In this document: piece after piece, positions 57,261 through 64,000 of the stretch | How positions within the stretch are numbered: position 1 is the stretch's first letter | Layout of the letters: every line of letters begins with the position of its first letter | Notes under the pieces: model-generated | Told to the model about the DNA's origin: nothing | The model's input: the letters and a program-made list of their open reading frames with translations, nothing else | Database searches by the model: none | Made by a program: the position numbers and the translations under genes | NCBI GenBank assembly: GCA_016718565.1 | Contig: JADKCZ010000018.1 | Span: 273,001-337,000, forward strand | From: Anaeromyxobacter sp. | Lineage (GTDB): Bacteria > Myxococcota > Myxococcia > Myxococcales > Anaeromyxobacteraceae | Reading direction: 5' to 3' | DNA length: 64,000 bases

Positions 57261-58591
57261 CCCTGAGCTACTTCCACCCAGTTCATCGGCGGATCAGGAA
57301 GTAGATCGATCTCGTGTCGAATGACCCGGTGTGCGAGGTGGAGCACCTCTTCCACCGCCCTGGCCGTTTGGGTAGTCATGCCAGTGTGAACAAAACCCGA
57401 GCGAAGTCCATAGAGGCGCTTCACCAATGACCGAAGGTCAGAACGCTCTTCAATCGTGGCGCCCAGCGAATGGGCGACTGCCTCACTCAAGCGGGCGGTA
57501 CTGTCTGAGGTGGACTTCGGATCGAGCAAAAGCCCCTCGAGGCAGCTAAACCCCAGCGTGAGTGTGAGACCGAAGTCCTTTGAGAGCTCGGCCATCACAA
57601 CGCGGCGACAAGCGGCGCGTAACTCGCGGCCGCGGCCTGTGTCGCACCAGAAGAGCTTACCCAATGCCCGGAGGTGTCGACCAATGGCTCGGTCCCACTC
57701 CTTGTCCTTGAGCAACCACCTCTCTGTTTCCGAAAGATCCAAGGGATGCATCAGTCTCGTGCCAAACAGACGGAGGGCTGTGCCTGGGTCGAGGCCGAAC
57801 ACCTCGCCTGCGAGGTCATGGTAGAGGCGACCGTCTCGCCGGTCTCGCTGCCCGCCAGCGATCTTGGCGACAGGACCAAAGGCTTTCGGCGCCACAGCGG
57901 ACACTGAATCGCTCTGTATCGCTACGAACTCGCACAGCCCGATGCACCGAAGCGCACCGCATAACTCATCAACAACCCGCTCAACCTTCCGCGCGGCTCC
58001 GTCCCAAGTTGCAGCTAGCACTACGCCGTGAACGGCTAGTGCCGTGAACTTCCCCTCGGTGCGCTCCGGCCGCAAACGCAGGCCGTATGCCCCGGGAAGG
58101 TACCAATCCGAAGGGGGCTCATATTGATGCCCTGCTCTCCGAGGTGACGTGAGCTCGAACTCGAACTGGTAAGTGCCAAGGGGGCCAACTAGCGCAGCCG
58201 CCACGTCCTTCGTCATCTCCTCGATTTGGTAGCCGGTAGGGCTGCCTGCGGCGAACTGGCACAGATTGTCAGCCCATTCCTCAAGGTCGTACACACTATC
58301 GAATCCAGGGTTCTTCGCACTCGACTCAAGAAAGTCGAACAGCTCGCGCGCAACCTCTGCGACCGGCTCTGTGGCCAAATCCATGCGGAAGTCCGGGTTA
58401 GGAACTTGCCTGCCATCCTCTTGATAGAGGAACTCCTCTGGCGGCCCAACCAGGGCGGCTGCCAAACGCGTTGCCCATTGAGTTGCCCACCGAGAGTCAT
58501 CTCGGGCACTCTGTTTTGACCCGCTGCCGCGGTCTCGCATCGAACTCATCGTGCGCTCGAAGGCGGAGCTAGAGTGCCTGCCGAATGCCAT
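57257..58591 (-). CDS. HEPN-domain protein (Apea-like)
   Basis: A 444-residue protein. The C-terminal domain, LTLGFSCLEGLLLDPKSTSD and RLSEAVAHSLGATIEERSDL, ends in R397-S-G-F-V-H402, the R-x4-H signature of HEPN RNases. The middle part (about 130-300) has no clear family. The N-terminal start could also be at Met15. It is coupled by ATGA to the PD-(D/E)XK gene. HEPN plus nuclease pairs are frequent in abortive defence (established); their action here is inferred. Confidence 0.8.
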   Translation of the reverse strand: MAFGRHSSSAFERTMSSMRDRGSGSKQSARDDSRWATQWATRLAAALVGPPEEFLYQEDGRQVPNPDFRMDLATEPVAEVARELFDFLESSAKNPGFDSVYDLEEWADNLCQFAAGSPTGYQIEEMTKDVAAALVGPLGTYQFEFELTSPRRAGHQYEPPSDWYLPGAYGLRLRPERTEGKFTALAVHGVVLAATWDGAARKVERVVDELCGALRCIGLCEFVAIQSDSVSAVAPKAFGPVAKIAGGQRDRRDGRLYHDLAGEVFGLDPGTALRLFGTRLMHPLDLSETERWLLKDKEWDRAIGRHLRALGKLFWCDTGRGRELRAACRRVVMAELSKDFGLTLTLGFSCLEGLLLDPKSTSDSTARLSEAVAHSLGATIEERSDLRSLVKRLYGLRSGFVHTGMTTQTARAVEEVLHLAHRVIRHEIDLLPDPPMNWVEVAQG

Positions 58592-58677
58592 TGGCTACTC
58601 AACATGGTTGCACCCTTGCCCGGCCAACGAAGTCATGGCCGGCGTAGCTGGTTTCCAATGCCGCAGATGCGGGGTGG

Positions 58678-59442
58678 TCACCGCTCACCATCCCGACAGA
58701 TGTGACGCCGGTGCCACGGCAAATAAGTCCGGTGCCTGTCTGCCAGTCGATCCACCCTGAGTGCCTGGTTCAGGCCCAGGACCAGGCGCGCCTCGGGCGC
58801 CAAACCAGGCGACACCAGGACATCACCGTTGTCGCTCACGGTGAAGAATCCTTTGTCGAATGCAGCGTCAAGGTGCGGGGCCAGCAGGAGCCCGTTGAAC
58901 ACGTCCAGCCTCTCCGCATCGGTCTCACAGTCGGCCCAGGGCTTGATGTGACTGGCCCGGAGGAGCTCTGGAACGGCCAGGCCGGTGATGGCGCACTTCC
59001 CCTCCCAGTAGTCCAGCAGGCCGGCCCGGAACACGTCCTGGCCCACCCGCTGGACGACGAGTCGCTCGGCCTCCGTCGTCCTGGGCATCGAGGCCGTCTT
59101 CTGCTCGAACACGCGCAGCAGCTCGTTGGGGAGGGTCCTGGCGAGCTGGAAGGCCCGGCGGAGGAAGCGACCCAACTCGCCGATGTTCTCAACGTTGAGA
59201 ACGACGGCAGCGCCGGCGGGTAGCTGGGCCGTGGCCGCCCTGCCCAGATCGGCGAGGCCTCCAGCAACGTCCCTGCGGGACAAGGCGGCCATGAGTTGGC
59301 CATCCCGGACCGTGAGCCAGACCGTCAGTGGAGCGTGGGTGCTGGCGTAGGCGAGCCAGCCAGCCGCCTGCCCGAGCTCCTGGTCGAAGCCGTTGTCGAG
59401 CGCGGCCTTCTCTAGCAGCGTCGGAATCAATGGCGAGGGCAT
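58678..59442 (-). CDS. HNH endonuclease
   Basis: A 254-residue protein. The C-terminal HNH core is C150-A-I-T-G, SHIKPWADCETD (H165), then VFNGLLLAPHLDAAFDKGFF (N183, H190), as in HNH domains of restriction enzymes. The N-terminal 120 residues (AAGWLAYASTHAPLTVWLTV) are unassigned and may read the DNA. It is 86 bp upstream of the HEPN gene and 113 bp after the unknown gene at 59556. It probably acts as the cutting subunit beside the methylase encoded at 60533. Confidence 0.85.
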   Translation of the reverse strand: MPSPLIPTLLEKAALDNGFDQELGQAAGWLAYASTHAPLTVWLTVRDGQLMAALSRRDVAGGLADLGRAATAQLPAGAAVVLNVENIGELGRFLRRAFQLARTLPNELLRVFEQKTASMPRTTEAERLVVQRVGQDVFRAGLLDYWEGKCAITGLAVPELLRASHIKPWADCETDAERLDVFNGLLLAPHLDAAFDKGFFTVSDNGDVLVSPGLAPEARLVLGLNQALRVDRLADRHRTYLPWHRRHICRDGER

Positions 59443-59555
59443 AGGCCCCTATCCTTTGCCAGATCGGCGCTGCTCAGGTCGGGCTTCAGCAGCATAGGCT
59501 AGTGCTCCCAGCTGGCACTCTATTGGCCGCCTCTTGCCAGTCATCGTGCCCCCGG

Positions 59556-60536
59556 CTAGCCATCGGCGAGTCGTCTCTCGGTGGCCACGCCCGCCGCGAC
59601 CAGCCAGCGCTTAGCTCTCCAAGCCCGCCCGGCCATCCACCAGACCATGTTCCGCACGTATACCTGTGGCGAGAACGCCGTCGCGAAGAAGGCCCGGAAG
59701 GCCACAGACGACACCTGTGGATCCGGCGCCCAGGCGCCCAGGGACGGGACCATGTCGACGTGGTCGCGCTCCCAGTGGTTGAGTTCGTCCGCCACAATGG
59801 CCTGACCTTCCGGGGGCAGCGCGACGGGAAGGCGCAGCCGAACCGTAAGCCCCTGGCCCAGGACGGGATGCCTCTCCGATGTGCTGATCTCGACAAGCGA
59901 CGTGGCGCGGTCGCTGGTCACTGACGAGGAGATCGCGCCCTCGTCCCAAGGGAACTCGGTGTTTAGCCAGTTCTCGCCCGCGGTGGTGGCGAAGCCCCGC
60001 CCAACGGCCCACTGCCTCCCCACCTCCAGCTCCGGCGCGACGCCGACCGGCGCCGCCTCGTGGATGCCGAAGAACTTCAGGTCTGGAACGACACCAGTCA
60101 GCAGGAACTCGTGAATGGAAGGCGAGCCGGGGAGCAGGTAGTAGGCCCACCCCTTCGCCGCGTAAGCGGCCACCGCAACCAAGAATGGGTAAAGGTTGGC
60201 CGCGGCGTCGTCGTCGCCGAGCAGGATGGGGATCTTGGCGACAAGAGCAGGCGGTAGCCCAGCGCGGCCTGAGACAAGAGCCGTCGAAGACGCCAGCTTG
60301 TTGATTGATCCCACGGTTTCGGGCGTGGCCCATGACTGAAGTTGCGGAAGCGTCTGCTCAATCCTCACGACCTGGACGTAGCGGTGCCCGTCGATGGTTG
60401 GGACGTCCACGGACTCGACCCCCACCTCCAGGTCGCCAGCGGGTCCCGGCACGACGAAGCCACTCTCGCTGGTCTTGGTCTCAACGCTCCAGCTCGCCAG
60501 TTGCTGGCGCGTGGCCTCCAGGTCAATGCTGGTCAT
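59556..60536 (-). CDS. unrecognised protein coupled to the adenine methylase
   Basis: A 326-residue protein whose ATG overlaps the methylase stop (ATGA at 60536-60533). It has a beta-rich first third (SGFVVPGPAGDLEVGVESVD, YVQVVRIEQTLPQLQSW) and a later part with hydrophobic strands (VSSVAFRAFFATAFSPQVYV). No signal peptide or catalytic motif is seen. Fixed coupling suggests a subunit of the same system as the methylase. Confidence 0.7.
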   Translation of the reverse strand: MTSIDLEATRQQLASWSVETKTSESGFVVPGPAGDLEVGVESVDVPTIDGHRYVQVVRIEQTLPQLQSWATPETVGSINKLASSTALVSGRAGLPPALVAKIPILLGDDDAAANLYPFLVAVAAYAAKGWAYYLLPGSPSIHEFLLTGVVPDLKFFGIHEAAPVGVAPELEVGRQWAVGRGFATTAGENWLNTEFPWDEGAISSSVTSDRATSLVEISTSERHPVLGQGLTVRLRLPVALPPEGQAIVADELNHWERDHVDMVPSLGAWAPDPQVSSVAFRAFFATAFSPQVYVRNMVWWMAGRAWRAKRWLVAAGVATERRLADG

Positions 60537-63500
60537 GTTCGGCTCCTGGACGATGGACGGTGCGCTACCCGCGGATCGGCCGGCGGTGGGTCGAGGCGGG
60601 TCTGGTAGGGCTTGCCGGTCCGGATGGCCTCGGCCATCGCGGCATAGATCTCGAGGATGACGCGCTTGGTGCGGTACTCGCCGTGGGCCTTCTCGTCGTT
60701 CTTCTTCACAATCGGGAAGGTCTCGAGGATGTTGTCGGCGTCGTCGTGCGAGATGCCGTAGAGGTGGAAGAAGGCGGCGTCGAGCTCGGCGCGGAGCAGG
60801 AATCGGCGCTCGGGATCCCAGCGGAACGGTGGGCCGTCGCAGCCGACGTCCTTGGCAAACACATGGAGATCCCAGGCGGTGTACACAAGCTCCAGGACCC
60901 GCGGCAGCATCCAGTCCTGAAGCGCTTCCCGTCTTGACCACCTTGAAGCCTCGCCGACCCTCTCAGGGGGCAGAATCGGAAGCTGCTCAGCGATGAAGGC
61001 GCTCATGTGCGTCCCGCCGATCTTCTGGCGCGCCACGAAGTCGAACGCGATGGCCCCAAGGTTCGCGACCAAAGTCGGCGCGGCCATCACTTGGTCGTCT
61101 GCCATGAACATCACCTTGGCAGTATCCGGAACGGCGAGTGACGGGATCACCGTGGCGATGAATGTGCGCTCGTCGGTGGATCGGGCGATGTCCCGCCAGG
61201 CCAAGACCCACGGGTGCTGCCATGTCCGACCGAACCGCTCCCGAGCATCCTGTTCCGGGTAGGCGTATCTGGTGTGCACCGTGAAAGCGGGATCGGCACG
61301 CTCGGCTTCCGAGAGATCCCGGTCCGCATCGTCCTCGCGGGTGGCCCATCTATGCTCGAACTGGTGGAAGTACTTCGCTTCGTAGAGCGGCAGTCGACCT
61401 CGACCATGCTCCTTGAGGAAGTTGGCCGAGTCATCCGCACTGTTGAGGAGGCGGCGCAACTCGAGCTTCCACCCCGATGTCGAAAGCACAGGGAAGCGGC
61501 GATAGATGGCCTTTGTGATCTCCGCGTCCCGACTAGACCGGAAGATCGGACAGGTCTTCGTGACCGGGTTCAGGAGCGCGATGTCGGCGGCTGAAAGCGT
61601 GAACTGCCTCTCCTTGTCATTCAGGTGCTCGATGCGCGTGGCAAAGAACACGAACTTAGATGCCGCACCTGACTGGCGCGAACCGGCCAGTGTCAGGATG
61701 CCGAACTTGAAGGATCGGTGAACCGCCTGGAAGATCGCCTCCCTGTTCTCAAAGTCGAAGAAGGACACCAGCTCGCCGCTGTCGATGACCGCCTGGAAGA
61801 AGAGCTTTGTCGAGTCATCGGTGACGATTCCCGTTGGTAAAAGCTGTCCGATTCGACCCTCCCGGGACACGAGGCCTCGAGCGGCCTCCGCGAAGAGTCC
61901 GAAGAGGTTGACGCGACCCACGCCGCAGAGTGGGAACCGGACGCCGCTCCTCACGAAGGTGTTGACGCCGTCGACCAGCCTCAGCGCGCCCCGGTAGGCC
62001 CGATGGAGTGGTGGGTCCTCTTCCGCGAGCTTGGCTACCATCCGCTTGCGGGCTGCGGCCGTCGGCGCCTGCGCGATGTCTGGCCTTGTGCCAGCGAAGA
62101 ACTCCTCTTCCCGGAAGAGTAAGGAGTCCCATGGCGGGTTCCCGAGCACCACGTCGAACCCGCCGCGGGCGAAGACCTGCGGGAAGCCCAGATGCCAGTG
62201 GAAGAAGTGGTACTTGGCCGCTAGTTCCTCCACGGTCTTCACCGTGAGGGCTGGGGCCTGACCCTTGCCGCTCTGGATCTGGAGCCAGAGGGCGTTCGTC
62301 GGGGCGGCCTCCACGATGGGGCTGGCCTTCTTCTGCTTCCCGCCCGACGACGATTCGATCTCCGGCTTCGGCCACACGAAAGCAGCGCACCACGTGTCGG
62401 CCACGAACCGCTGGTGGCGGAAAGCCTCTGACGCCTGAAGCTCCTCCCAGCGCGCCTCCTTGCCGATCACGGCGGCCAGGTCGGCGTCGGAAGCCGCATC
62501 GAGTTCGGCCACCGCACGGGCCACCTGGTCCGTCTCGACTCCCGACTCCTTCGACCAGAGGGTGTCGAAGAGCCCCTGCTTCTCGGACACCTCCTTGTTG
62601 CGCTTCTTGAGCAGGCTGGCCGTCTTCTTGTCGTCCCCCTCGATAGGCTCGAAGGCTGCGTCGGGCACGCCCTTCTTCATCAGCTCCGGCGTGGCGCCGA
62701 GGAGCGCGTTTCCGCGCTGCACGTGGGAGTTGAGGAACGAGAGCGGCCGCCCCGGCTCCACGGCCTCCATCCAGAGGCTGACGCGGCAGAGCTCCACGGC
62801 CATCGGGTTGAGGTCGACGCCGAAGAGGCAGCGGCTGACCACCTGCCGAACGGCGTGGCGGTACTGCTCGGCCGAGGGCGTGCCGTTGGCCTGGTGGCGG
62901 GCCACGTGGATGGCGAGGCGGCGCGCCGCGGCCAAGAGGAAGTGGCCGCTGCCACAGGCCGGATCTACCACTGCGAGCCTGAGAAGTGCTTCGGCCGGAT
63001 CGTCTGGGTGCGCCGCCACGGTGGCCTGGATCACCGGCTCCAGGGCGGAATCGAGCAGGACCTGCACCAGGCCGTCTGGCGTGTAGTAGCTGCCGGATGT
63101 CTTGCGGGCGTTGCCCTTGGTCTCGTCGCCGGTGGCGAACGAGAAGCCGCGCCCGTCCTGGGGAATCAGGGGCACCAGCTCCAAGAGGCTCTCGTAGACG
63201 CTGCCGAGCTCCTCGGGCCCCATGTCGCGCCAGTTGACCCGGGCCAGGCCGGACTCCTCGCGGACCCAGGCCAACTTGAAGATGGCCACCATGAGCCAGC
63301 GGTTCTCGAGCCTGGCGCCGTCGAGGTCCGGGCATTGGTCCTTGGCGAAGAGGCCGCCCAGGGCCGGCAGCGCCAAGCGTGGCTCGCCGGTGGCTACCCC
63401 TCGGAAGGTGATCTTCAGCCCCTCCCACAGGTCGCCGAAGCGGTCGTGGGCGCTCCGCTTCGCCGACCTGTCGCGCAGGCGGCGCAGGCCGTAACCCTTC

Positions 63501-64000
63501 CCGTAGAGCTCCTTGGCCTCCTCGGCGACGTCCGGGGGGTGGAGCACGGCCCGTTCTTCGGCGGTGAGCAGGAAGATGACCCGGTAGACAAGGCGCAGGA
63601 GCTGCTGGAAGTAAGCGTCCCGCGTGAGCTGGCCGCCGTGGAGCGCGGCCCGGAGCCCCTGGTTGTCGGCGTGGGTGAGGAAGCCGCGGCCGAGGGACAC
63701 CAGGGCGTCTTCGACCCCTTCCCGGAGCTTCTCACGGGCGCGGGTGCCCTCCTCGCGACCTGCGGAGCGCCAGACCTCGAGCGGGCAGTCAGCAACGGGC
63801 TGACCAGGCGCCCCGAAGCGGCTCTCGTGGACAAGTAGCCAGAGGGCTGCGAAGTCGGCGTACCGTTCCTCGACGAAGATCCGGCCGAGGTCGGCCTCGA
63901 TCCAGGCGGGCCGGGTTAGGCTGGCATTGTCGCGGCATAGGCGCAGTATCAGGCCGTCGGTGGCCAGGCCCCAGAGGGCGCGGTCGTCGGCGTTCAGGAA
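60533..64000 (-). CDS. Eco57I/PglX-type N6-adenine DNA methylase, 5' end beyond the window
   Basis: At least 1,155 residues; the frame continues past 63700 to the right edge (for example RYADFAALWLLVHESRFGAP at about 63800-63860), so the start lies outside. The SAM motif DPACGSGHFLL is encoded at about 62935-62965 and the catalytic NPPW at 62129-62140. The target-recognition and C-terminal parts (LPLYEAKYFHQFEHRW, IAFDFVARQKIGGTHMSAFI) match large Eco57I-like and PglX-like enzymes. It could be a type IIG enzyme, a BREX PglX or a DISARM methylase; neighbours do not decide. No N-terminal nuclease motif can be seen in the part shown. Confidence 0.85.
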   Translation of the reverse strand, partial: FLNADDRALWGLATDGLILRLCRDNASLTRPAWIEADLGRIFVEERYADFAALWLLVHESRFGAPGQPVADCPLEVWRSAGREEGTRAREKLREGVEDALVSLGRGFLTHADNQGLRAALHGGQLTRDAYFQQLLRLVYRVIFLLTAEERAVLHPPDVAEEAKELYGKGYGLRRLRDRSAKRSAHDRFGDLWEGLKITFRGVATGEPRLALPALGGLFAKDQCPDLDGARLENRWLMVAIFKLAWVREESGLARVNWRDMGPEELGSVYESLLELVPLIPQDGRGFSFATGDETKGNARKTSGSYYTPDGLVQVLLDSALEPVIQATVAAHPDDPAEALLRLAVVDPACGSGHFLLAAARRLAIHVARHQANGTPSAEQYRHAVRQVVSRCLFGVDLNPMAVELCRVSLWMEAVEPGRPLSFLNSHVQRGNALLGATPELMKKGVPDAAFEPIEGDDKKTASLLKKRNKEVSEKQGLFDTLWSKESGVETDQVARAVAELDAASDADLAAVIGKEARWEELQASEAFRHQRFVADTWCAAFVWPKPEIESSSGGKQKKASPIVEAAPTNALWLQIQSGKGQAPALTVKTVEELAAKYHFFHWHLGFPQVFARGGFDVVLGNPPWDSLLFREEEFFAGTRPDIAQAPTAAARKRMVAKLAEEDPPLHRAYRGALRLVDGVNTFVRSGVRFPLCGVGRVNLFGLFAEAARGLVSREGRIGQLLPTGIVTDDSTKLFFQAVIDSGELVSFFDFENREAIFQAVHRSFKFGILTLAGSRQSGAASKFVFFATRIEHLNDKERQFTLSAADIALLNPVTKTCPIFRSSRDAEITKAIYRRFPVLSTSGWKLELRRLLNSADDSANFLKEHGRGRLPLYEAKYFHQFEHRWATREDDADRDLSEAERADPAFTVHTRYAYPEQDARERFGRTWQHPWVLAWRDIARSTDERTFIATVIPSLAVPDTAKVMFMADDQVMAAPTLVANLGAIAFDFVARQKIGGTHMSAFIAEQLPILPPERVGEASRWSRREALQDWMLPRVLELVYTAWDLHVFAKDVGCDGPPFRWDPERRFLLRAELDAAFFHLYGISHDDADNILETFPIVKKNDEKAHGEYRTKRVILEIYAAMAEAIRTGKPYQTRLDPPPADPRVAHRPSSRSRT

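Noticed and set aside
1..64000. CRISPR array
   Set aside because: No regularly spaced repeats of 24-40 bp with spacers were seen. Short tandem repeats at 28925 and 48222 are low-complexity coding or spacer DNA.

Overview
The window is a GC-rich (roughly 70%) piece of a bacterial chromosome. FecI/FecR/TonB modules, many short lipoproteins, c-type cytochrome motifs, an AgmX/PglI-like lipoprotein and a Cys/Asp-rich 'NGIDDNGDG' surface lipoprotein together suggest a myxobacterium, most likely near Anaeromyxobacter. That assignment is inference from gene style and composition; no rRNA is present. Left part (1-15041, + strand): two tandem paralogous iron- or metal-uptake modules. The first is ECF sigma (899), FecR (1554), TonB receptor with STN domain (2666), serine hydrolase (5053) and a PepSY membrane reductase fused to an alpha/beta hydrolase (6187). 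The second is ECF sigma (9244), FecR (9796), TonB receptor (10807), PepSY reductase (13269) and a small exported protein (14601). A BNR/sialidase-like gene with an in-frame stop precedes them. A leader of about 115 bp is duplicated in front of the first receptor and the fusion gene. Central-left part (15112-22016, - strand): two adjacent sets of genes. The upstream set encodes a YcnI/DUF1775 copper protein, a small lipoprotein, a two-haem lipoprotein, a four-helix cytochrome-b561-like protein and YceI. The second set encodes a lipoprotein cytochrome c carrying duplicated CxGxNxCxG motifs, an MNIO (DUF692) peptide-modifying enzyme, its DUF2063 partner and an unrecognised 514-residue protein. 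The last three start on the stop codon of the gene before or close to it, and a perfect FNR/CRP-type palindrome lies upstream of the cytochrome. This is the best candidate for an undescribed system: post-translational Cys modification of a redox lipoprotein. Central part (22426-37911): ordinary chromosomal genes, including an S9 peptidase, DJ-1/PfpI protein, a thioredoxin lacking its first active-site Cys, hexapeptide acyltransferase, Hsp70-like ATPase, STAS-like protein, saccharopine-dehydrogenase-like reductase, nitrilase, lipoproteins, PhyH dioxygenase and aldo/keto reductase. Right part (37985-64000): accessory DNA. Three copies of the 3' half of an initiator-type tRNA (CAU anticodon) at 38030, 41200 and 51046 act as candidate attachment-site scars, and an intact tRNA is predicted to the right of the window. 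Between them lie a HigBA toxin-antitoxin pair, a WapI-like immunity protein, DUF5615 remnants, an AbgT transporter, pirin, a ZIP transporter, a bacterial voltage-gated sodium channel, a truncated IS110 transposase and a frameshifted surface protein with a 12-nt homopolymer. From 64000 back to 52181 runs a closely packed minus-strand gene set: Eco57I/PglX-type adenine methylase, an unknown protein, HNH nuclease, HEPN protein, PD-(D/E)XK protein, two-helix membrane protein, uracil-glycosylase-like protein, TPR protein, DUF488 protein and a SAM methyltransferase. Its content and start/stop overlaps look like a defence island.
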